Positions 1 through 6,046 of a stretch of DNA of 6,579 nucleotides are shown in pieces. Position 1 is the stretch's first letter. Every line of letters starts with the position of its first letter. The DNA lies in the NCBI GenBank assembly GCA_023255285.1, contig JALRIY010000127.1, positions 1 to 6,579 on the forward strand. Reading direction: 5' to 3'. The translations under genes were made by a program, and so were the position numbers. The notes below the pieces were generated by a model, which saw only the letters and a list, made by a program, of their open reading frames with translations, had not been told where the DNA came from and made no database searches. This DNA is from Algoriphagus sp. (GTDB taxonomy: Bacteria > Bacteroidota > Bacteroidia > Cytophagales > Cyclobacteriaceae).

Positions 1-338
1 AGGAGTTGGTGGGTGGATCCAAACAAGGATCTAGCAGCTAGGATGTGATCTCCCTGCTGGAGTAGGGAAGCAATGCTACCAAACATGGCGGCCATTCCAG
101 AGGCAGTGGCGATTCCATCTTCCGTTCCTTCTGCGCGGCATACTTTTTCGATGAGGTCAGAAGAGTTGGGATTTGAGTATCGAGAGTAGATGTTGCCTTG
201 GATTTCATCAGCAAACATGGCTCGAGCCTCTTCTGCTGATTCAAAAACAAAACTAGAGCTCAGGTACAGTGCTGAAGAATGTTCGCGCTGGTTGGACCGT
301 TCTTGGATGCGGATTGCATCAGTTTCAAAATGTGCCAT
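1..338 (-). CDS. metZ: Trans-sulfuration enzyme, O-succinylhomoserine sulfhydrylase-like (N-terminal 112 residues, truncated by window edge)
   Basis: This is the N-terminal part of a PLP-dependent Cys/Met-metabolism enzyme, cytosolic, of the family that makes homocysteine (or cystathionine) from an activated homoserine in methionine synthesis. Translation from the ATG at 336-338 begins MAHFETDAIRIQERSNQREH. It carries YSRYSNPN (residues 51-58), the family motif whose Tyr and Arg contact the PLP phosphate of the neighbouring subunit. It also has ASGMAA (79-84), the cofactor-binding loop, followed by GDHILAARSLFGSTHQL. The catalytic lysine lies beyond the window. The family is certain; the choice between O-succinylhomoserine sulfhydrylase (metZ), O-acetylhomoserine sulfhydrylase and cystathionine gamma-synthase is inferred from overall resemblance to the Bacteroidota form. 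The SAM-I riboswitch in its leader independently supports a methionine-pathway role. No Shine-Dalgarno sequence precedes the start, as is usual in this phylum. Confidence 0.9.
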   Translation of the reverse strand, partial: MAHFETDAIRIQERSNQREHSSALYLSSSFVFESAEEARAMFADEIQGNIYSRYSNPNSSDLIEKVCRAEGTEDGIATASGMAAMFGSIASLLQQGDHILAARSLFGSTHQL

Positions 339-433
339 TTGACTAGGTTTACAGGTTGGTACAGGCGGTCAATTCAAAAGAATTTTTCCCGACGGGCAGA
401 TGAACTCAAAAAAAGGTAGGGATTATTCTGCCG
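339..433 (-). other. Leader between SAM riboswitch and metZ-like start (putative expression platform)
   Basis: This 95-base leader joins the riboswitch aptamer to the metZ-like ATG. Reading along the minus strand, GGCAGA (432-427) can pair with TCTGCC (400-395). A run of seven T (414-408) follows CCTACC, and AATTC-TTTT-GAATT (384-371) forms a small hairpin. TCCC just before the T run could pair with GGGA in the P4 3' arm. None of these makes a textbook intrinsic terminator directly before the T run, so whether control acts on transcription or translation is not resolved. Confidence 0.35.
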
Positions 434-533
434 ATTTATCGTTCCCATGCTGGGTAGGACTTGGCACCTTACTCTTTTGGAGAGGGTTGCCAGAGGGTCA
501 TAGAGCCTAGTCTCTCGCCTCTTCTTTATAAAT
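434..533 (-). promoter_or_regulatory. SAM-I (S-box) riboswitch aptamer upstream of metZ-like gene
   Basis: An S-adenosylmethionine-sensing riboswitch, expected to lower expression of the downstream methionine gene when SAM is abundant. On the minus strand the conserved blocks occur in order. P1 is ATTTAT (533-528) with ATAAAT (439-434). The distal P2 hairpin is AGAG (515-512) with CTCT (505-502) around loop ACTAGG. The kink-turn-like TATGA follows, then the hallmark GGCAACC (491-485). P3 is ACC (487-485) with GGT (468-466), plus an inner CTCT/AGAG. GGTGCCAAGTCC matches the consensus J3/4 side, and P4 is CCCA-GCA-TGGG (454-444). The diagnostic pseudoknot is present: TAGG in the P2 loop (509-506) complements CCTA in J3/4 (458-455). 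P1 is short and made only of A-U pairs, which is unusual. Confidence 0.93.
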
Positions 534-553
534 TTCACCTGGTATAAGGAGTA

Positions 554-585
554 CAAATAAATGGGGAAGGATTCGTAAATCCAAA
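554..585 (-). promoter_or_regulatory. Possible promoter for the riboswitch-metZ transcript
   Basis: Minus-strand TTTG (585-582) is followed after 20 bases by TTTATTTG (561-554), which matches the Bacteroidota -7 box TAnnTTTG except at its second base. The predicted start near 547 would put the RNA 5' end just before the P1 helix at 533, which fits a riboswitch leader. The box starts 11 bases past the pth stop codon. A small hairpin, GGATT-TACG-AATCC (582-569), lies in the spacer and lacks a T tract. Confidence 0.35.
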
Positions 586-595
586 TTTCCAAAAA

Positions 596-1156
596 TCAAT
601 CGTTGAACTGGGTCATGGTCCGTTCAATTCCTATCGTGCAAAATGCCAAGGCCATCGAAATGGCTTTATCCATGATTTCAGGAAGTACCGATAGTTCTTG
701 GGGAGTGAATCTGCCCAAAACATAATCGGCTTGTCTTCCTTTTGGGAAATCATCCCCAATGCCTACCCGTAGCCTTGGGTAATCTTGTCCTCCACAAAGC
801 TCTTCGATGTTTTTAAGTCCATTGTGACCCGCGGCACTGCCTTTAGGGCGCATTCGTAATTTTTCAAAAGGAATGGCTACATCGTCGACCAGAACCAATA
901 GATTTTCTTTTGGGATGTTTAGGTTTTTTAGCCAATAATTAACTGCCTTTCCGCTCAAATTCATGTAAGTGGTAGGTTTGAGGAGGTGAAGGGTTCGTGA
1001 GTTGTGCTTAAATTCAGTTTTGAAGGCAAGTCGATCACTTTTCCAAGTTGCTCCTTCTTTATCTGCGAGTTGATCTAGGATAAGGAAACCTATATTATGA
1101 CGTGTTAATTCGTATTCAGGGCCGATATTTCCCAAGCCTACAAGTAGATAGTTCAT
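596..1156 (-). CDS. pth: Peptidyl-tRNA hydrolase
   Basis: Cleaves the ester bond of peptidyl-tRNAs that drop off ribosomes, recycling tRNA in the cytosol. The 186-residue product has the normal bacterial Pth length. In this numbering it opens MNYLLVGLGN, with N10 in the substrate loop and the catalytic histidine H20 in ELTRHNIGF. Next come KPTTYMNLSGKAV with N66 (E. coli N68), VLVDDVAIP with the Asp that orients the histidine, and GSAAGHNGLKN with N112 (E. coli N114). I chose the ATG at 1154-1156, because extending upstream adds only five residues (NPKS-type) from a TTG and family members start at this position. The gene lies downstream of rplY behind a strong terminator, with only 27 bases between terminator and ATG. 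Its expression therefore needs readthrough or a promoter further upstream. No Shine-Dalgarno is visible. Confidence 0.97.
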   Translation of the reverse strand: MNYLLVGLGNIGPEYELTRHNIGFLILDQLADKEGATWKSDRLAFKTEFKHNSRTLHLLKPTTYMNLSGKAVNYWLKNLNIPKENLLVLVDDVAIPFEKLRMRPKGSAAGHNGLKNIEELCGGQDYPRLRVGIGDDFPKGRQADYVLGRFTPQELSVLPEIMDKAISMALAFCTIGIERTMTQFND

Positions 1157-1183
1157 GGATTTTGGGTTCAATAGGATAAAAAT

Positions 1184-1217
1184 AAAAAATCCTGCTCGGG
1201 AATGAGCAGGATTTTTT
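1184..1217 (-). terminator. Intrinsic terminator after rplY (can act on both strands)
   Basis: A near-perfect 14-bp inverted repeat: the A run plus TCCTGCTC (1184-1197), loop GGGAAT (1198-1203), then GAGCAGGA plus T run (1204-1217). On the minus strand the stem follows the rplY stop codon by about 15 bases and ends in a U tract, so it should end the prs-rplY transcript just before pth. The A/T-flanked symmetry would let it work in either direction. Confidence 0.85.
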
Positions 1218-1234
1218 TTGAAGAAGTTGTAGAC

Positions 1235-1807
1235 TTATTCTGCCTTCTTTCCACGTAGTGCTCTTGGGATCCCAATAGTAACTACAGAAACGTTAGGGGA
1301 GGTAAGAATTTCAAAGCCTTCGGGTTGCAATTCACTTACTTTAAATGATTTTCCGAGGTCTAGGGTAGAAATATCCACCAAGATATTGTCTGGAAGGGTG
1401 TTAGCTAATCCTTTCACCTTCAATTTTCTAGTTTTAAATTCTAGTTTACCCCCCTTTGCGATTCCTGGTGAATTGCCTTCAATTTTTACAGGAATTTCAA
1501 ATTTGATTGCTTTATTGTCTGTGTAAGCCATAAAGTCTGCATGGAGCAATACTTCACTTACAGGGTGAAACTGTGCTTCTTTCAAAACTGCACGAATGAT
1601 TCTGCCCTCAATGTTGAGTTCAACCAAGTGAACCTCCGGTGTGTAGATGAGGTCTCTAAATAGGATTGCCGGAGAATAGAAATGAACTTGATCAGGAATA
1701 CCTGGTCCGTAAACCACGCAGGGAACATTGCCGGCATCTCTGATTTCATTCAAAGCAGCACTGTCGAGATTTGCTCTTTTAAACCCTATAATCTCTAGTG
1801 TTTTCAT
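1235..1807 (-). CDS. rplY: 50S ribosomal protein L25, long (TL5/Ctc) form
   Basis: Binds 5S rRNA in the large ribosomal subunit; the two-domain form is also known as general stress protein Ctc. The 190-residue product has the N-terminal 5S-binding beta-barrel domain (about residues 1-93, with the family motif VPCVVYGPG near 28-36 and LKEAQFHPVSEVLLHADF near 75-92). A second TL5-type beta domain (about 98-182: FEIPVKIEGNSPGIAKGGKL onward) is absent from the short E. coli L25. A short basic tail, LRGKKAE, ends the protein. The ATG at 1805-1807 is the natural start. It lies 24 bases downstream of the prs stop, so the two are very likely co-transcribed. The upstream bases are A/T-rich with no Shine-Dalgarno. 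The terminator at 1184-1217 closes the unit. Confidence 0.96.
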   Translation of the reverse strand: MKTLEIIGFKRANLDSAALNEIRDAGNVPCVVYGPGIPDQVHFYSPAILFRDLIYTPEVHLVELNIEGRIIRAVLKEAQFHPVSEVLLHADFMAYTDNKAIKFEIPVKIEGNSPGIAKGGKLEFKTRKLKVKGLANTLPDNILVDISTLDLGKSFKVSELQPEGFEILTSPNVSVVTIGIPRALRGKKAE

Positions 1808-1831
1808 GTGTATGTGTATTTAAAATTGGTT

Positions 1832-2758
1832 TCAAATAAATAAGGAACTGATGGAAGTGTGTCCTGTGACTGCATGAATGGCTTTGCCAAACAACTCTCC
1901 TACAGTAAGTACTTTAATTTTAGGATTGGGATATTTTAAGGGAATTGTATCCGTAATTACTAATTCTTCTAAAACTGAGTTTTCAATATTTTCATGTGCT
2001 TTCCCAGACAGTACCCCGTGCGTCACGATGGCACGTACTGAATTAGCCCCTTTTTCCTTGATGATTTGAGCCGCTTTACACAAGGTGCCCGCTGTATCTA
2101 CCAAATCATCAACCAGGATTACATCTCTTCCCTCCACGTCACCAATTACCTGCATGGATGCTACCTCGTTGGCTCTTTTTCTGTGCTTGTCACAGACGAC
2201 CATTTCTACTTCAAAATGCTTTGCAAAAGACCTTGCTCGTGCTACACCCCCCACATCTGGAGCTGCAAAAATCATGTCGTTCAAACGAAGCGTGTTCAAA
2301 TAGGGTGCAAATATAGCAGATCCATTTAAATGGTCCAATGGAATGTCAAAAAAACCTTGAATTTGCCCTGCATGCAAGTCACAGGCCATGATCCTATCTG
2401 CTCCTGCCGAAGTAAGCATGTTGGCGATGAGTTTGGCAGCTATAGATACGCGTGGTCGATCTTTACGATCTTGACGGGCATAGCCGAAGTAAGGAATTAC
2501 GGCACATACCTTGTAGGCACTAGCTCGTTTGGCAGCATCAATCATTAAGCACAATTCGAGCAAGTTGTCACTCGGAGGGTTGGTGCTTTGAATGATAAAT
2601 ACCGTGCATCCGCGGATAGATTCATCAAAGCTCGGAGACATTTCTCCGTCACTGAATTTGGATAATGTCAAGTCGCCCAACTTTTTTCCATAGCTTTTGG
2701 CGATTTTTTGTGCCAAATCTATGCTATTGGAGCCTGCAAAGATTTTTACCTCGGACAT
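1832..2758 (-). CDS. prs: Ribose-phosphate pyrophosphokinase (PRPP synthase)
   Basis: Transfers the pyrophosphate of ATP to ribose 5-phosphate, giving PRPP for purine, pyrimidine, histidine, tryptophan and NAD synthesis. The product has 308 residues, typical of class I bacterial enzymes. From the ATG at 2756-2758 the family landmarks are: FSDGE (35-39), the ATP-binding YARQDRK (93-99), CDLHAGQIQGFF (126-137) with the metal-binding His, K191 in VCDKHRKR matching the catalytic flexible-loop lysine, and the PRPP-loop motif VDDLVDTAGT (216-225). A TTG three codons upstream is possible, but MSEVKIFAGS fits the family N-terminus. It is the first gene of a prs-rplY unit, with a good promoter box at 2805-2812 and a leader of about 40 bases. 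Confidence 0.98.
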   Translation of the reverse strand: MSEVKIFAGSNSIDLAQKIAKSYGKKLGDLTLSKFSDGEMSPSFDESIRGCTVFIIQSTNPPSDNLLELCLMIDAAKRASAYKVCAVIPYFGYARQDRKDRPRVSIAAKLIANMLTSAGADRIMACDLHAGQIQGFFDIPLDHLNGSAIFAPYLNTLRLNDMIFAAPDVGGVARARSFAKHFEVEMVVCDKHRKRANEVASMQVIGDVEGRDVILVDDLVDTAGTLCKAAQIIKEKGANSVRAIVTHGVLSGKAHENIENSVLEELVITDTIPLKYPNPKIKVLTVGELFGKAIHAVTGHTSISSLFI

Positions 2759-2804
2759 AGGGATCAAGGGAGTTTGTGGGAAGGAGTAGAAAAAGGAATC
2801 TAAA

Positions 2805-2812
2805 CAAAAGTA
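2805..2812 (-). promoter_or_regulatory. Promoter -7 box for prs-rplY
   Basis: Minus-strand TACTTTTG is a perfect match to the Bacteroidota TAnnTTTG -7 element. It lies 46 bases upstream of the prs ATG, with a start expected near 2798. No clear -33 TTG sits 19-20 bases further upstream, so the assignment rests on the -7 box and its position. Confidence 0.6.
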
Positions 2813-3198
2813 ATGATTTTGAAGGAAGGATTGGTTCTGTATCCCTCACTTCAGAAAAAAAATATGGTTCAAAACTGATTATTTGGATGGAGTAAAAAGT
2901 GTACTGCTTTCCCGATTTGTCACCAGTAACTAAATTAAAATAAGGTTTGAAGTTTATTGTAATGAGCTGTAGTCTGCTTGCAGACCGTGGTCTGTCGCCG
3001 ATTATCCGCGGTAATTCAAACCATTTTTTAGCTACTGGTAAAGATTGCAGATAATCAGAATAAGAGATCTTCCACCACGATAAATCCAAAGGAAAACGAT
3101 AAAATCCTCCAGTCCTGTAAATTCCGGGTCTTCTCATAAATTTCCAACTCAATTCCAAATCAAAGGAGTAAATTAGTGCGTAACAAACTAGTTTTTCC
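2813..3198. other. Divergent intergenic region between prs and the M14 peptidase gene
   Basis: About 390 bases with no recognisable gene. It contains the nested inverted repeat at 2922-3039 (separate entry). A further inverted repeat of 7 bp overlaps its right arm: GATTATC (3000-3006) with GATAATC (3050-3056). A weak plus-strand promoter-like TAAATTTC (3137-3144) could serve the M14 gene, though it lacks a -33 box. A minus-strand frame stays open from an ATG at 3198-3200 to a stop at 2724. Its 158-residue translation is rich in Trp, Phe and Ser, matches nothing I know, overlaps the starts of both flanking genes, and reads through the inverted repeat. I regard it as non-coding, with some doubt because such a long open stretch is unlikely by chance. 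Confidence 0.6.
2922..3039. repeat. Nested inverted repeat (118 bp) with two overlapping hairpins
   Basis: The outer arms are ACCAGTAACTAAA (2922-2934) and TTTAGCTACTGGT (3027-3039), complementary at 12 of 13 positions. Inside them, GGTTTGAA (2944-2951) and TTCAAACC (3015-3022) pair perfectly. In the centre, GTCTGC-TT-GCAGAC (2972-2985) and CAGACC-GT-GGTCTG (2981-2994) are perfect hairpins that share CAGAC, so only one can form at a time. The whole unit could be a MITE-like or REP-like element or a structured RNA. I see no target-site duplication next to the arms and no transposase fragment. Confidence 0.75.
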
Positions 3199-5919
3199 AT
3201 GAAAAAAATACTTCTGCTTCTACTCCAGGTAGTTTTTGTGCCTTTTTTGGTGATTGCTCAATCTATACCTACCCCGAAAGAGCATTTTGGGTTCTCCATT
3301 GGTGATCCCTATCAACTGGCTAATTTCACACAAACGGAAGCCTACTTCAAGAAAGTGGCTGAACTCTCCGATCGAGTGGAATACCGTAGTATTGGGCAAA
3401 CTGAGTTTGGACGTGAGCAACCGCTCTTGGTGATTACAGCTCCAAAGAATTTTCCAGATTTGGAACGGTACCAAGAAATTTCCCGAAAGTTAGGAAGAGC
3501 AGAAATTTCAGAGGCCGAAGCGAAAGTATTGGCAAGCCAAGGCAAACCCATTGTTTGGATCGATGGAGGCTTGCATGCAAGCGAAGTGGTGGGTGCGCAG
3601 CAGCTTATTGAAACTCTATACACCTTGGCTTCAAAAAACGACGAAGAGACCCTTCGAATCTTGGATGATGTGATTATTCTGCTCGTTCATGTGAATCCTG
3701 ATGGAATGGAAATTATGTCCAATTGGTACATGAGGCCGGAGGATAAGGCTAAGCGAAACAAGAATATTCCTGTCTTGTATCAAAAGTATGTGGGACACGA
3801 TAACAATAGAGATTTTTACATGAATAACATGAAAGAATCCACCAATATTTCGCTTCAACAGTATGTGGAATGGATGCCTCAGATCGTGTATAACCACCAT
3901 CAATCTGGACCAGCAGGTACTGTCGTGGCAGGCCCTCCCTATCGGGATCCATTCAATCATGTTTTTGACCCACTGATTATTACGAGTTTGGATGCAGTCG
4001 GAGCAGCTATGATTAATCGCTTGCATCAAGAGGAAAAGCCAGGATACACCCGTCTTGGGGGGTCCGTATTTTCTACTTGGTGGAATGGGGGCCTACGTAC
4101 AACTCCCTATTACCACAATATGATTGGGATTTTAACGGAGATCGTAGGAGATCCTTCTCCGTATTCTATTCCATTGGTTCCAGATCGCTTGATTCCAAAT
4201 AATGGAAATCCATTTCCTGTAACTCCAGGGCCCTGGACTTTCCGTAAATCCATAGACTATTCGGTATCCTTGAATTATGCGATTTTAAATCATGCCGTTC
4301 GTCATGGGGATGAGTTGCTGTACAATTTTTACTTGATGGGAAAAAAGTCCATTGAGCGAGGAAATACCGATACGTGGACCCGCTATCCAAAATATGCACA
4401 GGCGATTCAAAAGACCTTTGATGCTAGTAAAGGAAGAAAAGCCGCAGATGATCCCGAGGAAGCTTATTTTGGAAATAGGGGGGGTATTCCGCTAGCCTTT
4501 TATGATTCTGTCTATGCAGATCCTTCCCTTCGGGATCCGAGAGGGTATGTGTTGCCAGCCGATCAAGCGGATTTTTCCACTGCAATTAAATTTTTGAATT
4601 CACTGATCAAATCGGGTGTTTTGGTACACCAAGCAACGGCTGATTTTTCCATTGGGGAGAAGCGCTATCCTAAGGGGTCTTACCTTGTGAAAACAGCACA
4701 AGCATTCCGGCCACATGTCTTGGATATGTTTGAGCCGCAGGATCATCCCAATGATTTCTTGTACCCTGGAGGCCCTCCAATTAGGCCCTATGATGCTGCT
4801 GGCTGGACTTTAGCCTACCAGATGGGTGTAACGGTAGATCGTGTCCTAGAGGCCTTTGATGGTCCTTTTGAACCGATTCCTTACGGGCAATTATTAGAGC
4901 CAGCTCCTGCTAGTTTGCCTACTTCTTCTTCTGGATATTTCTTAGATGCACGGGTAAATGATTCTTTCAAAGTGGTAAATGATTTATTGAAGGCTAAAGT
5001 GAAGGTGTACCGAACTCAGGTTCCAACCAAAGAGGTGCCTGCTGGGTCGTTTTATGTGCCGACCTCAGGAAAAAAAGCGTTAGAGTTAGCCGTAAAATTA
5101 CATCGGGTCAATCCAAAAGTAGCTAAGGGAGTGCCTTCTGGAGTCAAAGAAATTTTTCCTGCCCGAATTGGCTTGTACGATTACTATGGAGGTTCCATGC
5201 CTTCCGGATGGACGCGCTGGATTATGGAACAATTTCACTTTGATTATGCGCAAGTGTTCCCCATGGAAATTGATGAGGGAAGTTTAAAAGAAAAGTTTGA
5301 TATTTTACTTTTCATTGGCCCGGGGATGCCTGGGTCTGGTGGGGGCTACGGGATGGGTGCTCAGCCAAAAAAGGAAGATATCCCTTCAGAATATCATGGG
5401 ATGTTGGGAAGACTTTCTGTGGACAAATCCATTCCTGAGCTGAAAGCGTTTCTTGAGCAAGGGGGACAAATCATCACGGTAGGTGCCGCTACTTCTTTGG
5501 CAACCCACTTGGGGCTCCCTGTTTCCAATGCTTTGGTAGAGGTAGTGAATGGGAGGGAAAAAACATTGACTGGAGAAAAATATTACATACCAGGTAGTGT
5601 ATTGGAGATGCAGGTGAATGTGGCATCTCCAATAAATTATGGAATGGGGGAGCGAGCAGATGTCTTGTTCAATAATAGCCCGGTCTTTCGGCTTAGTCCG
5701 GAGGCATCGCAATTGGGAGTGACACCTTTGGCTTGGTTTGGTTCTGAGCCTCCTTTACGTAGCGGCTGGGCTTGGGGACAAAATTACCTAAAACAGGGTG
5801 TAACCGCATTTGAAGCTCAGGTGGGTAGCGGTAAGTTGTATGCATTTGGTCCGGAGATAACTTTCCGAGGACAGGCACACGGTACCTTCAAAATGCTATT
5901 CAACGGCTTGTACAAATAA
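3199..5919 (+). CDS. Secreted M14-family zinc metallopeptidase with C-terminal GATase-like domain
   Basis: A zinc carboxypeptidase-type (M14) protein of 906 residues, exported; the substrate is unknown. A signal peptide (lysines at 2-3, hydrophobic 4-20) is probably cut after VIA-20, leaving Q21; no cysteine follows, so it is not a lipoprotein. The catalytic domain spans about 40-370. It has the zinc motif HASE (H126, E129), NPDG (166-169), substrate-binding N203-R204 in DNNRDF, a third zinc ligand at H233 or H234 in YNHHQSGP, and the likely general base E314 in LTEIVG. These match carboxypeptidase A H69/E72, N144/R145, H196 and E270. Residues 430-640 form a middle region of unknown fold. About 655-905 resembles a class I glutamine amidotransferase-like (DUF4350-like) Rossmann domain, interrupted by a Gly-rich loop (707-720). 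The whole precursor contains no cysteine, so that domain lacks the GATase nucleophile. The gene appears monocistronic; AAAGGAG at 3162-3168 is too far from this ATG to serve it directly. Confidence 0.93.
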   Translation: MKKILLLLLQVVFVPFLVIAQSIPTPKEHFGFSIGDPYQLANFTQTEAYFKKVAELSDRVEYRSIGQTEFGREQPLLVITAPKNFPDLERYQEISRKLGRAEISEAEAKVLASQGKPIVWIDGGLHASEVVGAQQLIETLYTLASKNDEETLRILDDVIILLVHVNPDGMEIMSNWYMRPEDKAKRNKNIPVLYQKYVGHDNNRDFYMNNMKESTNISLQQYVEWMPQIVYNHHQSGPAGTVVAGPPYRDPFNHVFDPLIITSLDAVGAAMINRLHQEEKPGYTRLGGSVFSTWWNGGLRTTPYYHNMIGILTEIVGDPSPYSIPLVPDRLIPNNGNPFPVTPGPWTFRKSIDYSVSLNYAILNHAVRHGDELLYNFYLMGKKSIERGNTDTWTRYPKYAQAIQKTFDASKGRKAADDPEEAYFGNRGGIPLAFYDSVYADPSLRDPRGYVLPADQADFSTAIKFLNSLIKSGVLVHQATADFSIGEKRYPKGSYLVKTAQAFRPHVLDMFEPQDHPNDFLYPGGPPIRPYDAAGWTLAYQMGVTVDRVLEAFDGPFEPIPYGQLLEPAPASLPTSSSGYFLDARVNDSFKVVNDLLKAKVKVYRTQVPTKEVPAGSFYVPTSGKKALELAVKLHRVNPKVAKGVPSGVKEIFPARIGLYDYYGGSMPSGWTRWIMEQFHFDYAQVFPMEIDEGSLKEKFDILLFIGPGMPGSGGGYGMGAQPKKEDIPSEYHGMLGRLSVDKSIPELKAFLEQGGQIITVGAATSLATHLGLPVSNALVEVVNGREKTLTGEKYYIPGSVLEMQVNVASPINYGMGERADVLFNNSPVFRLSPEASQLGVTPLAWFGSEPPLRSGWAWGQNYLKQGVTAFEAQVGSGKLYAFGPEITFRGQAHGTFKMLFNGLYK

Positions 5920-5942
5920 TGTTCTTTCATCGAACAAAAAAT

Positions 5943-5971
5943 AAAAAGACCTCCCATTGGGAGGTCTTTTT
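5943..5971 (+). terminator. Bidirectional intrinsic terminator between the M14 gene and tRNA-Gln
   Basis: A perfect 13-bp stem: the A run plus GACCTCCC (5943-5955), loop ATT, then GGGAGGTC plus T run (5959-5971). On the plus strand it lies 23 bases after the M14 stop codon. On the minus strand it follows the tRNA-Gln 3' end within three bases and runs into a T-rich tract, so it can end both convergent transcripts. Confidence 0.93.
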
Positions 5972-5973
5972 TG

Positions 5974-6046
5974 TTGACCGACTAGGGCTCGAACCTAGAC
6001 TCTTCTGAACCAAAATCAGACGTGTTGCCAGTTACACCATGGGCCA
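5974..6046 (-). tRNA. tRNA-Gln (anticodon UUG)
   Basis: A 73-base cloverleaf on the minus strand decoding CAA (and CAG by wobble). The acceptor is TGGCCCA/TCGGTCA, the D arm GTGT-AACTGGCA-ACAC, and the anticodon arm TCTGA-TTTTGGT-TCAGA with TTG at positions 34-36. The variable loop is AGAGT, and the T arm CTAGG-TTCGAGC-CCTAG contains the invariant TTCGA. The discriminator is A, and CCA is not encoded, so the tail must be added by the nucleotidyltransferase. The acceptor stem has a C6-C67 mismatch and a G3-U70 wobble; every other stem is perfectly paired. Confidence 0.95.

Noticed and set aside
38..250. Minus-strand frame of 70 codons inside the metZ-like region
   Set aside because: It is out of frame with the clearly recognisable Cys/Met-metabolism enzyme starting at 338, and so is a shadow of it.
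569..582. Small hairpin GGATT-TACG-AATCC after pth as a terminator
   Set aside because: The stem is only 5 bp and is followed by CTTCCCC, not a T tract, so it is not a credible intrinsic terminator.
374..592. Minus-strand open frame of 72 codons between pth and the metZ-like gene
   Set aside because: It runs straight through the SAM-I riboswitch aptamer (434-533), whose conserved blocks and pseudoknot explain the sequence, and the translation resembles no protein.
1157..1171. Alternative upstream TTG start for pth
   Set aside because: It adds five residues outside the family N-terminus and has no Shine-Dalgarno; the ATG at 1156 begins directly at the conserved MNYLLVGLGN.
1808..1820. Short ATACAC/ATACAC-like repetition just before the rplY start
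   Set aside because: Two copies of a six-base word in a 24-base spacer are compatible with chance, and no pairing partner or known site is evident.
1878..2548. Several plus-strand frames opposite prs
   Set aside because: They are antisense shadows of the well-conserved prs coding sequence and show no family resemblance.
2759..2767. Alternative upstream TTG start for prs
   Set aside because: It adds only three residues; the ATG at 2758 gives the normal family start (MSEVKIFAGS).
3000..3056. Inverted repeat GATTATC/GATAATC as part of the outer element
   Set aside because: It crosses one arm of the better-supported 2922-3039 repeat, so both cannot form together; at 7 bp it may be chance.
3220..5878. 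Several minus-strand frames opposite the M14 gene
   Set aside because: They are antisense shadows of one continuous 906-codon gene with clear catalytic motifs; none has a recognisable product or start context.
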